The translations under genes and the position numbers were made by a program. This document shows positions 27,409 through 39,072 of a DNA stretch of 64,000 bases, in pieces. The stretch is from Oxyruncus cristatus (Eukaryota; Chordata; Aves; Passeriformes; Cotingidae): NCBI GenBank assembly GCA_013399855.1, contig VXAY01004337.1, positions 964,068 to 1,028,067 of the forward strand, written 5' to 3'. Every line of letters starts with the position of its first letter. Position 1 is the stretch's first letter. Under the pieces are notes generated by a model that did not search any database, had not been told where the DNA came from, and was given only the letters and a program-made list of their open reading frames with translations.

Positions 27409-27471
27409 GATGAGGCAGCTACATCAGGGGCTGCTGCCAAAAACAATTTTGGATTTAAGCAAGCAAAACAG
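27409..27471 (+). other. Orphan exon-like segment, 63 bp
   Basis: A strong acceptor (GACC, a run of T, then CAG) precedes the segment, and a GTACTC donor follows. The 63-bp length is a multiple of three. The frame in phase 0 is open and reads DEAATSGAAAKNNFGFKQAK plus Q. A second frame is also open, so the coding reading is not certain. I do not recognise the peptide and found no partner exon. It may be an isolated exon of an unannotated gene, an lncRNA exon or chance. Confidence 0.25.
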
Positions 27472-29772
27472 GTACTCACACTAACTTAATAGTTATCTAA
27501 TGCCAATGCTCTGAATTTCTCACCTAGAAATGCTTTGTTATCTTGCCAACAAAGAATAGAAATTCAAAATTATTCAGAAGGTCAAGTGCAAAAATCTGAC
27601 TCCTCTCAAGCCTCTCTAGATCATGCTCTAGGCATTAGGTGTATTTTCTTCTTTATCCTGACTCTAAGGCAAAAACTATAAGCGCTGCTAAAGAATTGAA
27701 GTTCAGAGTTAAGAAAAGTGTTACAGCAAGATGATTTAAGGTAAGGAAATCTAAATGCCAATTATGCACAGAAGTATTTTTATTTTTCTCTTCCAATGTG
27801 ACCTACCTCAAGTGATTTTATGGCTGGAACAAAAGAGCATGGAGGAACAACACTGGGTCAGTTGTAATAGTCTGGACTGAGCTACTGCTTCATGATGACA
27901 AGAGCAAATCCTACCAGAAAAGCAGTGAGGCAGAAGCAGCAGACTAGAAAGATATATCAACATGCTTCAGCTACTGCAACTCTAAAAAAAGTACTTTATT
28001 AGGTCACAACAAGGGTCAGTTTGGGGTTTTATGCTTTCTGACAAGACACCAGTAGCAAATATGAAACAGTAAAGTGTGTAAGAACAATATATTCCTAGAC
28101 TGTTAATATCTCTGTGTACTTTAACTGTTAGAGGTAGCCAGCAACTGAGGATATTTCTGAGTGGAGACTTTATTAAAACTAACATTTGAAAATCTGTTTA
28201 CATACAAGTCTAATCCTTTTGACTGCATGACCCTGAAGTCAGGCAGCAAGACTTTCTTCCTTAGCAGAGTTTAGAACTCCTCAGGCTTTATTATTACATA
28301 CACGATGTAGAGTGATTTGCAATTATTATCACTAAGTTGTGCCTGCTACTTTAGCACTCTGCTATTCAGTATGAAGAGATCTTTCCAAAATCTCCTTTCA
28401 GTAAAGGAAGCTTCAGATTTAATATATAGTACTTTCAGCAAAAAGTCAAAGTCTTAAAAACATTCCTTTGATTACTGAGTCCAAGACCTCCCTATGTCTA
28501 GAATCCAATGTTCCTCCTTATTCTGATGCCTTAAGTAGCTTGCAGAGAAAAAAATCCTTCATTACCTTATTCTTGTTTCTGAATTCTAGTGTTTACGGAG
28601 CAACACAAGCACAAGAATGACCTTCAGAATGAGACTACTTAACACTAGCTTAGAGGGATTGTGTGTGTGTTTCTTTGCTTTGCACCTTATGTATTTGAAT
28701 GTAAATTAGTATTAAGAATAGATAATGGAATGTTTGGAAGAAAATCAAGTCCTGATAGTTAAACAGGAAGAAGTGAAAATAGAAGAAGAGGCCAGCTCAT
28801 CTCTTGTTCCAAGTGTGAAAGTGTGAATGTCTTTAATGTTGTGCTTTCTACAAGAGAAATGTTTAGACTACACGATATAAAATGGTTACCACCATCACTA
28901 TGTGTCTGTGGTTTTGGGAATGATCACTGGTACAGGAGAACATGACTAGAATCCTAGAGATGCAAGGATGGAGACCCCACTTAAAAGGTCTTGACAGCTT
29001 TATGCGCAAAATAGGTGCTGACACACTTTGCTTAGAGACCACGATGGTTCCAAGTATATATGAAAGCTAATTTTTAAACATGTAGGAAACTTTGTGCCTT
29101 TTGGATTTTGCCAACAGGTTCAGATGGCTGTGAACATAGAACTGTGACCCAGGTCAGATACAAGTATATTTAAAACCCCATGGATAACCATAATTGCCAT
29201 AATAGGCACCCAAACTGCAGTCAGGAGAAAGAGTGCTGATGTGACAGTAATTTGTCATCTACTGCATGAGGAGTTAAAAGACTAGTACAATGCTTAAAGC
29301 TGAAATGCAACCCTATGAAGAGGAACTAGTGCAAGATTCATATTCCACTGAAGTACTGCTAAAGCCTCCAGCTTCCAAACAAACAGGCAATAAACAGACC
29401 AACACATAAAGAGTCAGTGGTGCTAATGGTCATCCTAAGAGGAATCCTCTTGGGAAAAAAGTCATGGGAAATTCTCTTAGGAAAGATTTCACTCGCAGGG
29501 TTTGGGTCTAGATACTAACTGTAAGAAGTATTCTCACAGATGCTCTTCTGGATTTAAGTGTAGGAACACACCATTTTCTTAAGAAGCTGCCTTGAAAGGT
29601 GAAGTTTTGAGACAAAGGTATAAAAAGACAGGAGGGTAAGAGGACTGAATAAAAATACAACAGTATTTTCAGTGTCTTCAACAGCAAAACAAACCTGTAT
29701 TACAGATCACTTTGTAGCACTTTACAAAAGGTACACTACATATATTATATATACATATAGAACAGTATTATT
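27472..29772. other. Region downstream of the ZCRB1 stop, including possible 3' UTR
   Basis: No coding exon is seen. The canonical hexamer AATAAA on the minus strand (TTTATT on plus) is absent from the first several hundred bases after the ZCRB1 stop. The nearest clear ones are around 28286, 28169 and 27994. A weaker AATATA variant lies near 29741. The transcript end is therefore unresolved. Confidence 0.4.
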
Positions 29773-29904
29773 TCAATCGCTAAGTTCTTCCTCATCACTG
29801 AAATAAGCACTTTTCTTAATCCGCGGACGTTTTGAATCATCTGAAATTGAAGATTCCCCTGCAGTCTGTGTCCATCGTTGCTGTTCTTCCTCAATTTTGG
29901 CTTG
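29773..29904 (-). CDS. ZCRB1: ZCRB1 exon 8 (last coding exon)
   Basis: It codes for residues 174-216 and the TGA at 29775-29773. The ending [14 protein letters not shown] matches the ZCRB1 C-terminus apart from alanine where human has threonine. The 3' UTR continues to lower coordinates with no obvious nearby AATAAA. Confidence 0.95.
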   Translation of the reverse strand, partial: QAKIEEEQQRWTQTAGESSISDDSKRPRIKKSAYFSDEEELSD

Positions 29905-32900
29905 CTACAATGAAAGAAGGAAAAGTATTAGCTAGGACTAAAAAAACTATGATGCATTACAAATAATAATGCTAATTATTCATACACATTGAATTACTAA
30001 ATAAGTTAGAGAATTGCAAGGGTTTATCTCCACTTCCGGTAAATTGTTTGATCAATGCACTAGGAAACATTTCTGAAAGTACTTCTCATATGCAAGCAGT
30101 CTTCTATACCAACACAGGCCACATGGAGTATCCTGTATTTTCAAAAAGAGGAATTTTTGCCCATGGCAAAATTCCAAAACTATAGAGCAGCTGAGATCTG
30201 AAGCAAAGAATGCCTCATGTTTTAAACTGACGTCATTGAATCAGCTTTGTTCCACTATAACAGTTGTCTTTTGCAGTCATTCATTCACATAATGAATGCC
30301 TTGGGGGATTATTATTGAAGGTTATTCACCTAAAGGTTTAAATAGAAGCTTCCTATTTTTACCAGCTAAAATTTTTGGATGGTGAAAGATATGGGAATGT
30401 TTCTTGACTTTATAGGTTTTATTTCCAGTTGTGGAGTTTTTGGGGACAGGGGGATAATTGTGCATATTTGAACTCTTGTTTTGGACTATATCATGTAAAA
30501 ATTCTCCACTCATTACAGTCAGATTTAGTTGTGCTAATAACTCTTGAGGGTTTTTTGGGGGACAGGCACACAGCTGTTGCCCAGGGAGCCAAGAAATTTG
30601 AATACCAAGTCAGGTTTGCTCTGTGTAGTGAAGCAAAAGTGTGTAAACATGTAATAAAGGCAGCAATACAGATGCCATACAATCTATCTATACAACAAAA
30701 TAGGCATTCAGTATGTTTTGCGAGATGAGTCTATCAGAGACTGCGATGGACTAGGCAAAGAAGTGCCCCAGAAATAGATGTTGTTCAAAGATAGTCCAGC
30801 AAGGGCAGAGGATGTGTCCAGTCATTCATACATAACTGTGTTTTCCCATCTGCTTAGTTAACAAAGTAAAGAGGGATTTGTGAACAAAAATCTAGCAGCA
30901 GAGATGACAAAAAATTAAGTAGCAAAGGAGCTTGAATGAAATAAAAAGTTGCAGCACATAATACAAAATAAATACACATAAACCAGCAATAATGAAAGTG
31001 CAAAAACCCCAAACAAAATCCCACTGAACATGCCTGCAATGTGAAGACGCAACTATAGTTACCAAGTACTGCTGCCAAACGAGATCCGAGTGCTACAGAG
31101 CCCACAGGCCTATGCATGTATCTCAGAGCTTTTGAAAAACAGCTGAAGACGGAAACAGAGTTGCATTTAAAAAATAATAATAAATATTCAATGCTTCAAT
31201 TTTGTACCTGAAAAGCTATGGCTTGGCTGAGGCTATCCAGAGCAGGGTCTTCTCCTTCCTCTTCACTTTCTCCTTCCTCCTCACTTCATTGTGCAGAGAG
31301 AAATAGCATAAAAGTAATTTAAGTGTTTAGTACGAAAAAACTTCCTAAAAGAAGTAGTAACATGCAACAAAATAGACGTACATTTCTTCTGGCTCAACTA
31401 TTTTCTTTTTCTTCTTCTTTTCTTTTTTCTTCGGTGGCTCCCGCTCTCCTAGCATATTCTTAGGACAAGCATAACTTAAGTGTCCTGCTTCCTTTGAAAA
31501 AAAAGAAATATTGCTTAACAGAAACCATTACAAACAACTATATGTTAAAACATATAAAGAGGGAAGTTAATGTAAGACAGTTCATGGAGAAAAAAATGGA
31601 AGCAATTAGTAAGATAAATGGAATGCTGAATCAGCACACAGAAGACAAACTCCCCTCTGTAAGCTTGCCATGGAAATTAAGAGATTGGTGGTGATATGCA
31701 TGTTTAACCGCAAACTAAGAACAAGCCATGAACACAAAAGATTTCTTTGCCTGCTGCAATAGCTGAATATGCTACACATAGTTTATATTCAAGATAGAAA
31801 CCTCAGAATTAACAAGTTTAGACACAGGAGTGAGACAACATTTTTGCTGCTATGAATATACATCAAGTTTGTATTGGACATTAAATACTATCCAAATCTC
31901 AATGTCCTACATTATTACATTCAGGAAAAGTCAGAAATTGCCTAAAACTTAAAAGTCACTTCTATATAAAACAGCTGTTTCCAATGCTTATTTTACTGCC
32001 AACTGTATTGTGAACTTCTAAAGATATAGCAAAAGCAGGCATTTTGAAGCAAAGATTAGGAGATTTTCTTTCTCAAGGAGCATTATACTGACACTCAGAT
32101 TTGTCAGCTCATCAGCATGTTAAGCATCCATAATATGCACATATTTTTCCCCCGCCCCCAGGATCTCTAACAGAAGACAGAAGGGGCACTATCATTCCTG
32201 AAAATGATAAAACATGCTATGCAAGTTGATAATATCAACAAAAAAAAATTAATTTAACAGCACAGGCAGGATTAGCAATGGCCAAACTGAAGACACCAGC
32301 TACGATTCTGTGCTCATTTTGGCTGGGATAGTTGATATTCTTCACAGTAGCTGGTACGGGGCTAGCTAGTTTCGGATTTGTCCTGGAAACAGTGTTGATT
32401 ACATGGGAATGTTTTAGCTATCGTTGAGCAGAGTTTATACAGAGCCTTTTCTGCCGCTCACCCCCCTCACCACTGAGTGGGCTGGGGGTGCACAGAGCCA
32501 GGACGACTGACCCAAAATGATTCAAGGTATATTCCAGACCAGACGATGTCATGCTGAGCCATAAAACTAGTGGGAAGTTTGGTAGGGGGGCTGTTGCTCG
32601 AGGTTTACCTAGGCATTGATTGGTTGGTGGTGATCAATTGTTTTCATTTGCATCACTTGCCTTTCTTGGGTTTTATTTCTCTTTGTTATTTTCATTACTA
32701 TTTACTATTACTGTTCTTATCTCAACCCACAACTTTTCTCCATTTCTCTACGTTTTTGGTTTTACTCACCCCACATTCGTAACACTTAGACTTATCAAAG
32801 TAGTTCCGCCTGCGAATGAATTCTGCTGCTCTTCCATTATCAATGGCAATACTTGCTTTTATTACTCTTCCAAACAACTGCAGAAAATTGAAAAGAAAAG

Positions 32901-34539
32901 GTAAATGTTTTGGGACTGCAAACCCAACCCTCCTGCCGTAACAACTCTCCACAATTTACCTGTTTGTTATTAAGTGCCCGAGAACAGTTTTGTGCAGATT
33001 CTTTATCCAAAAACAAAATAAAGGCAACTCCTTTGCTCTTCCTGGTGTCTTTGTCTTTCATAATAGTAACTCTGGAAACATATAACTGCATTATTGATAC
33101 ACTAAAATGACTTGAGAGACATTTTTTCCTTAAAGATCTCAGTGGGATCTTAGCTTTGTTAGATAGCAAAAAATGTTAAAGTATACCTAACAATACAAAT
33201 GTTCAATAAACAGAAATGCAAAGGAACAGCTAACCTGGCCATGTGCTTACAGGTAGAGTGGAGATGATTTTAAAAAAAGGCTGTGGGGTATTTCTGGGGA
33301 CAGTGTCACTCTTAATTCCCTTGGATGACTTGAAGAACAGAGAACATACTCTTTAGATCAGCAGGCAACCTAACTGGAGGGAACTACACATACTGGAAGT
33401 GAAAGGAAAATTCGGGAGTAATCTTATCACTGCTATTATTGCTGAAAAACACAGTGTATTGAACTGCATCCAAACTGAGAAATCTATGTTTGTGTAGGAC
33501 TAATCAGCTAAACAGGTTCACAGTAGGAAACACTAAGTATGTGCAGTATTGTTCTACAAATATCTCCAACTGAAATCCAAGGATTATGGATACATGTGTT
33601 ATTTCACATGACATACAAAGTTAAGTCTTCAGTCTAACAATGAAATGAACAGCTTCAATAGCACATTGAGAAATTCAAGAAGGATCTAGATGCAGAAAAA
33701 AAAAAAAGAAAAAAATTACAAGACAGGGTGGGGAGGTGGGAACACACACAACTTCAACTCTAATTGATTTCAAATGCAGCCTTACACCTAATTTTAGGTA
33801 AAATACTAAGCAGCAGTCACAATACAAGTCCCTCTAGATTCACAGGTAGAGAACTGTACATTGCAACTGTGGGAACTGTGATATCTGATTGACATAAGTA
33901 GAAGCTCTCACTTTTACACTTATCCATTGTGCCCCACATGTGTTAAAGGGAAGGAGAACAATACTTACTAGAAGAATACTATTTCAACTATTTCAGAGAA
34001 AAGACTGACGGTATGTAATGACATTCTACTTGCTCTCAGGAAATGGTTAGCAAAACCTGTCCCCAGTACAAATATTCTTGTATTATGTATGCAACTGCAA
34101 GAACTTCCAGTTGTTAAATTAAATTTATACTTTATTAAAATTAACAGAACTTCAATACAGTTCCACATTCATGCTTAAATTATAAAAAGCTCAAGACTCT
34201 CAAGTGAAGGAAAGACATTAAATATTTAAAATGAGAGGTACAAAAATAGAAGGCCATATTAGGTCACTTACTTGACAACTTTCCCATACTTTGAAAATAT
34301 CTGAAATATGAAACAAAATAAACAGATTTATGGCAACAATTGCATTTCATTAGTAATAAATTTATCATGACAAACTGATATATATCATTCTTGATTTTAC
34401 ACTCAAAATAGTTGTCAGCAAATTAAACCTAAACAATGCAGCTCTTAAAACTTACCCTGTACAGATCGTTGTTTGTCAAAGCAAAGGGTAAATTGGACAC
34501 ATACACTGTGCTTTTGCTTGGTGCCAGCCCACCACTCAT
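29773..34539 (-). CDS. ZCRB1: ZCRB1, zinc finger CCHC-type and RNA-binding motif protein 1 (U11/U12 snRNP 31 kDa), complete
   Basis: ZCRB1 is a nuclear RNA-binding subunit of the U11/U12 di-snRNP, which recognises minor (U12-type) introns. The coding sequence is assembled from seven minus-strand exons: 34539-34456, 34300-34272, 33071-32960, 32877-32770, 31491-31382, 31283-31208 and 29904-29773. It totals 651 bp and gives 216 residues, close to the human protein's 217. The domains are in the expected order. An N-terminal RRM has RNP2 VYVSNL at residues 12-17 and RNP1 KGVAFILF at 51-58. A CCHC zinc knuckle has C107, C110, H115 and C120. A lysine-rich tract follows at 132-141, then an acidic segment at about 144-160, and the protein ends in DEEELSD. 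All junctions are GT-AG and keep frame. I chose the ATG at 34539 because it gives the conserved MSGGLAPSK start. Identification comes from remembered family sequence, not from a search. Confidence 0.97.
29905..31207 (-). other. ZCRB1 intron 7
   Basis: This 1,303-bp intron is AT-rich with no recognisable repeat or RNA gene. The short open frames in it lack protein character. Confidence 0.8.
31208..31283 (-). CDS. ZCRB1: ZCRB1 exon 7 (acidic segment)
   Basis: It completes I148 with its first base and codes for residues 149-173. These are rich in glutamate and then give [14 protein letters not shown], which is conserved in the family. The intron to exon 6 is only 98 bp. Confidence 0.94.
31382..31491 (-). 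CDS. ZCRB1: ZCRB1 exon 6 (second half of zinc knuckle, lysine-rich tract)
   Basis: It codes for [20 protein letters not shown], then the lysine-rich run and IVEPEE, and ends with two bases of the next codon. It supplies H115 and C120, so the CCHC finger is split across an intron. The donor is GTACGT. Confidence 0.95.
31492..32769 (-). other. ZCRB1 intron 5, largely occupied by an LTR at its 5' end
   Basis: This intron is 1,278 bp. Reading in the ZCRB1 direction, its first 450 bases are mostly an antisense LTR remnant. The remainder is AT-rich sequence without recognisable content. Confidence 0.8.
32311..32755 (+). mobile_element. Degenerate solo LTR of an avian endogenous retrovirus, antisense in ZCRB1 intron 5
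   Basis: Near the left end, GGCTGGGATAG, then AGTAGCTGGTACGG, then further right GACTGACCCAAAATGATTCA, a GATGTCATGCTGAGCC block with a CATAAAA box (32560-32566), TGGTGGTGATCAATTG and TTATCTCAACCCACAACTTT occur in the same order as in an LTR family common in birds. The U3 region, a TATA-like box and the downstream part can be recognised, but the copy is heavily mutated. No internal retroviral genes flank it, so it is a solo LTR. It runs on the plus strand, opposite to ZCRB1. Exact ends and target duplication are not resolved. The family name is not assigned. Confidence 0.75.
32770..32877 (-). CDS. ZCRB1: ZCRB1 exon 5 (end of RRM, first half of zinc knuckle)
   Basis: It has 36 complete codons (residues 76-111). 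It holds [13 protein letters not shown], the end of the RRM, and closes with CYECG, which supplies C107 and C110 of the zinc knuckle. The donor is GTGAGT at 32769-32764. A degenerate LTR begins within about 15 bp of that donor on the intron side. Confidence 0.95.
32960..33071 (-). CDS. ZCRB1: ZCRB1 exon 4 (RRM core, RNP1)
   Basis: It codes for the last base of K38 and residues 39-75, including RNP1 at 51-58. The acceptor is TTCCAG and the donor GTAAAT. An 82-bp intron separates it from exon 5. Confidence 0.95.
33072..34271 (-). other. ZCRB1 intron 3
   Basis: This 1,200-bp intron is AT-rich. No repeat or RNA gene was recognised. Confidence 0.8.
34272..34300 (-). CDS. ZCRB1: ZCRB1 exon 3 (29-bp microexon-like)
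   Basis: This very short exon codes for IFSKYGKVV and two bases of the next lysine codon. It is bounded by CAG upstream and GTAAGT downstream. The intron before it is only 155 bp. The peptide matches the RRM alpha1-beta2 region of ZCRB1. Confidence 0.95.
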
Positions 34540-34543
34540 TTTT
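34456..34543 (-). CDS. ZCRB1: ZCRB1 exon 2 (start-codon exon)
   Basis: The acceptor TTATCAG lies directly upstream, leaving only four untranslated bases before the ATG at 34539. It codes for residues 1-28, including RNP2, and ends in phase 0 before GTAAGT. Confidence 0.95.
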
Positions 34544-37500
34544 CTGATAACAAGAGAAAGAGAGAAGCATTAAACTGTAGTCAACAGAGAAATCAATTTA
34601 AAAAACAGCTCCAAGACTTTCAGTTGTATTTCAAACCTAGCCCAGACAGCCATGATGAAGTTGCAGAAAAGCATAGCTCTCATTTCCCTTTATCTCCCTC
34701 ACATCATTTTACATGGACATTAGTGTTTGCCTTCATGCGCTACAGAAGACATACATTCCTTCCTCCTCTCCCGGATCCAAACATATTTTTGTTGTATACG
34801 AGCCCTATGTATGTGAAATTATCGATCTTTGTTCAAGAACCTGCATGATCTGATTCCTTATACAAGTATCAGTTCAGTTGCATTCAACATAAAATGAAAC
34901 ACAATCCGTTAAGGGGAAAAAAAGCTTCCCTAAAGCAGAGCCCTAATTATTGCAGGGAGGGAGGAAGAGACATTTTAAAGTCAACGTAGTAAGATGATAG
35001 AGAAGCATGCATTTCCTCTTGCAGCAATTGCTCAGGTTTTGACACTCCTCTAGAACTGCAAGTGTATTCCAGAGCTGACCAAAGACAGCATTCTTCCCTA
35101 GAAGCACTTCCCTTCCTCCTACTAATTAAGCAGCTCTATCCCCGCAGGAAACGGGGAAATTACAAAGCCATTTTAATTTCCAATCTTTTCTATGGTCTTG
35201 AAACTGAGTATGTCTGGAAACAATGAATTAATTAAAAAATACTGTTATAACCACATACATATCTTCTAATACTAGATGAAGAGTAACTGAAATAACTAGA
35301 GAAAGAACAGCCAATGTTTTTCTTCCCATTTGGACATTTCCCAAAATTTTAAGTGAAGTCTGTGTAAAACATTGTCTTTGATCCATTCTGTAGTCGCGGT
35401 TCAGACCAAGAGCTAAGTGAGTAAAATTTAAGATCAAAACATAGCCCTTTTGAAAGAGCACACCAAATAGTACAGTAAATCCACTACCTACACAGCCCAA
35501 TTGCTACCACCTTGCCCAGCTTCCTACAGCCTTATTACTGCTTCTTGGCACTTCTAGCCAAGTTCTAACTGAGAATCAAGCCATTTCTTCAGCACCACCA
35601 ATTCATTTTTAAAATGCAGATAAAAGCTGATGAAGGGATAAAAAACCTGAAGTATTAAAAGCAACATCTGCCATAGCACACAGTTTCTTATGGGACTTCT
35701 TGGGTAGCTAGTCTGAACAGATTGCTTGGCCAAGTGCCAACAAAGTAACTAATATCATACTCTAATCCAGCTGATGTTTTCAGGCATTTCAGGATTCAGC
35801 CATCTGAAGGCCTGATATTCCCAATAGGCACTGATTATCCAAGTGTTTTGCTTCTTTTTCCTGACATGCTTATTGTATCACAATTCATTTGAGTGGCAGT
35901 TTCCAAATGACTCAATTTGGAGGTTCTCCATGTTCAGAGACTGTTTTTTTGGCATAAGCAAAAATGGAAACATAAAGGTTAAGCAAATGAAAACAGAATA
36001 AATTTTCAATAAAGGCCACACATTGCATCTGGTGTTATGCAGGCTGGATTCATTATCCCAAATTCCTTTCTTCTTGGCATTAGTATCCCTCACAAGCCTA
36101 ACCAAACTGACTTGGCAACATTCCACGTGAATGGCCTGAAGTGGAGTTATCCACATGTACAGTGGATAGAAGGACTTGGTAAGATTGACCTTCATGCTGC
36201 ACTATAGTAAATTGCCAGTGCTAATATACTGCAACAGTGGAGGAGAAAACAGCCAAGGTGAACCTCAAGTGTCTGAAGATAGAAATTTCACTCTGCCTAA
36301 ACGACAAGAGAAGCTGGAACAACCTGTAACCGGAGATCAAGCAGCCCTCCTTGTAATGGGCAGGTGCCGGGGAGAACGGCATAGCTGGAGAGCAGTCAGC
36401 TTGCATATTCCACAGCACCACAGTGCAAAACCTCCAGAGAGGAGGTCATACATCATGCAGAGATTACTAAAGGCCTAATAGCTCAGTTGTTAGGAAATTA
36501 TTAATGAAGGCAGCCTACAGAACCACCACTTTCAGCTGCACACTACGTTTTCCAGAAGTAAGCTGGAAGAGTTGCACCCTGGAGCACTGGCTGTGAGACA
36601 GCTGAGGTTGAACTTTGTTTCTAGTCCCCTGAACAAAATTAAGTGTAACAGTTTTGCTGCTCCAACTGCCCAAATATTTTTAGCAATTTGTATTGTTTAG
36701 GACTGAAGTGCAAGGATTTCTTATTTTTAACATCTGACTCACCGGACAAAGCACAACTCTAATAGAAGACAGAGTACAGTAACTGTAGGGCTATCACCAT
36801 TTACTATCTGATGTTTTTCAGCGGGAGGAGTAAAAAATGCCAGTTCCAGCTTTAAGCCAAATCTCTAGAGGAGACACATCATCTGGAGGTTCATCATTAG
36901 AAGGCGGAGAGACCTTCTATTTCAGGAATTTTCTGACTTCATAGAACTGTCCAATAAAAATTTAACATTTTGATCACATTCTTTCTCCTTGATCACCAGC
37001 CTCTCTGCTCAGTTGACAAGAAAAAAAAGTAAATATCCCCTTCCCTCAAGAAAAAATCCCCAAACAAACCAATCAAAAAACAACATCTGAGCTTTCTACT
37101 TGCTGCAGGAGACTCACCTTAGAGTCATGTACAGCCTGCCTTCTATATCCTGCTAGAGCTCTCCAACAAATCAAAACATTTCTGTTTTATCCTGGATTAT
37201 TTTATGGGGCTTCCTTGATCTTCAAGGTATTACCTGGTTACTTAACTTTAAAGCATCAGCTGAAAGCCAGTACATAATCCCCATGGGACTGAGCAAAATT
37301 CCCATTAATGTAATAGCCTCTCTGTAATATTAATGCCTTCTTCATAATTTTTACATATTGACTTTGAGGATAGAGTTGTCTCTCATTACAATGACTTCTT
37401 GAATTCAATCTTTTTTGTCTTTTTTAACAAATTGAACTAAAAGAAGCCATTCTTTGACAAGAGCCATCTGTCAGCAATGATTAAGTCTCCTGAAAAATAA

Positions 37501-38810
37501 ATCAGGTACATGAATATGTTTTGCTTGAATCCAATATGCTTAGTGCAGCATCTGTCAGTAGCACGGGGGACAGCACAAGAAAAGACGCTGATTAATTTCA
37601 GTAATTGGCTTTTCTACTCTGTCCCAGAACACATAAGGACACCAGCAAAATTGTTCAGATGCCCCTGAAGCATAAAGTGGAGTCTAAATTTACTCATACT
37701 TTCATGACTTAACATCAGTGTTTCAACTTAAGTACAAATTTGTGTGTTTAAGTGCAGAGCAGCAAGGTCAGATTTATAATTTAATCAATTAAAGTAACAT
37801 AAAAGATTTGAATAAGTTTCGCAAAGCTTGCTCACCCAGGCCAACTAATTTGAGCTCTTCTATCTTGATCCTTAGAACACAGTATTTTATTCCTGATTTA
37901 ATAGCATCAACAGAGTTCAGACCCAAATCAACAAACCAGTAGTTTCAGAGGAGCTTGGCTCAGAAATATAATCAAATGTCAGTGGTAAAGGAGTAAACCA
38001 AATTTATGTTCTCCTTGGTTCCTGACAAGGGCATTAACCACTTGCTACAATTCTGTCCTACAGAGTGGGCATGGAATAAGCTGTCAGAGCATAATATGTT
38101 TTATCTCATAGTCACTTAAATAGTACAAAGCAAATATTAAATAGGATCAGAGTTTGGTAAATAAGAGTTATTTACGCTATCAGCAAAGAATACAGTTTGC
38201 CCAATTCAAAGAGGAACCTTAAAAGGATCCGTTTGAATCGAACCACTCTTATGCAGTAACCGAACTACAAAAACTTAGGGACGTTAAGCAAGTGGGCACC
38301 AGACCACCAGCAGGGACTACCTCAAGCGCTCTCTTAAGAGTCTTTTTAAAGCGATTTCCAGCATAGCCAAGATGGGAAAAGAGCTGCTTGGTTAAACTGC
38401 ATCTGGTCTCGCCTAGAACCTCACCCAGGAGGGACAGATGTGGGTAGCTCAGTTGGTGACGGTCCTTCCTCCTCAAACCACAGCCGAGAGACATGACTCC
38501 ATTTCAGAGCTCGGTACGTGCAACCCCCCGTTAAGGCAACAGAGCCACAGACTGCTCAGGAACCCCCACACGCTGTACTAAAGCTTTTGGCAGTAACATC
38601 ACCCTGCAGTTCCCTTACCACAGCACGGTCCCGACCAGCTGCTTATTTCGTCCCTTCCGACGCCGCACGAGCCCGAGGCGAGGGAGCTGTAAACAAGCGC
38701 TCCCACACGCGCGGTGCTCCCACCGCGCCGGGCTCAGCCCGCGCGGGAGTCCATCCTGCGACGCGGCACCGGGAGACGCGCAGGTCCCGACGGGACCGGT
38801 CGGGACTCAC
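34544..38810 (-). other. ZCRB1 intron 1
   Basis: This is an inferred 4,267-bp intron between the CpG-island exon and the start-codon exon. It contains several open frames up to about 100 codons, for example at 36176-36478, none with recognisable protein features. No named repeat was seen. Confidence 0.6.
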
Positions 38811-38890
38811 GGCTCGCCCCCTGCTCGCTGCTTCCCAATCCCACCGCCCCGCTCCAGTCGCGCTTCCGCCGACGCGCCGCGCCGGGCGCG
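38811..38890 (-). other. ZCRB1: Probable ZCRB1 exon 1 (5' UTR)
   Basis: GAGCC followed by GTGAGTCCCG on the minus strand is a good donor, placed where a non-coding first exon of ZCRB1 is needed. The next exon downstream begins four bases before the ATG. The upstream limit is a guess placed just downstream of the CCAAT box. Reading frames through this GC-rich sequence are not considered coding. Confidence 0.55.
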
Positions 38891-38959
38891 GCTGCAGCCA
38901 ATAGGCGGCGGCCCCGGGAGGGCGGAGGTTCCGCTGACGCGGCGGCAGCGCCGGAAGCG

Positions 38960-39072
38960 GCGCTGGAGGTGCGGCGCTGTCCCGGGAGGTGCGGCGCCGT
39001 CCGAGGAGTGCGAAGCCGCCTCAGGAGTTCGGGGCCGTCCGGGAGCTGCGGCGCCGCGGGAGCTGGACACGG
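38960..39072 (+). other. PPHLN1: Probable PPHLN1 exon 1 (5' UTR)
   Basis: GGACACGG followed by GTGAGCGGCG is a strong donor at 39073 in the CpG island, on the plus strand. It is the natural first exon for the transcript joining to the exon at 43566. The start point is inferred to lie just downstream of the ETS site at 38951. A second donor (GTAAGT at 39321) might serve an alternative first exon. Confidence 0.55.

Noticed and set aside
36176..36478. 100-codon open frame within ZCRB1 intron 1
   Set aside because: No protein-family features or conserved motif. The length is within chance for this much sequence.
36477..36497. Second tRNA-like A box (TAGCTCAGTTG)
   Set aside because: There is no B box or cloverleaf downstream.
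38440..38475. tRNA-like A box (GGTAGCTCAGTTGG)
   Set aside because: No B box (GGTTCGA-type) or acceptor stem follows at the expected distance. A B-box-like string at 38230-38243 is on the other strand and also lacks a partner.
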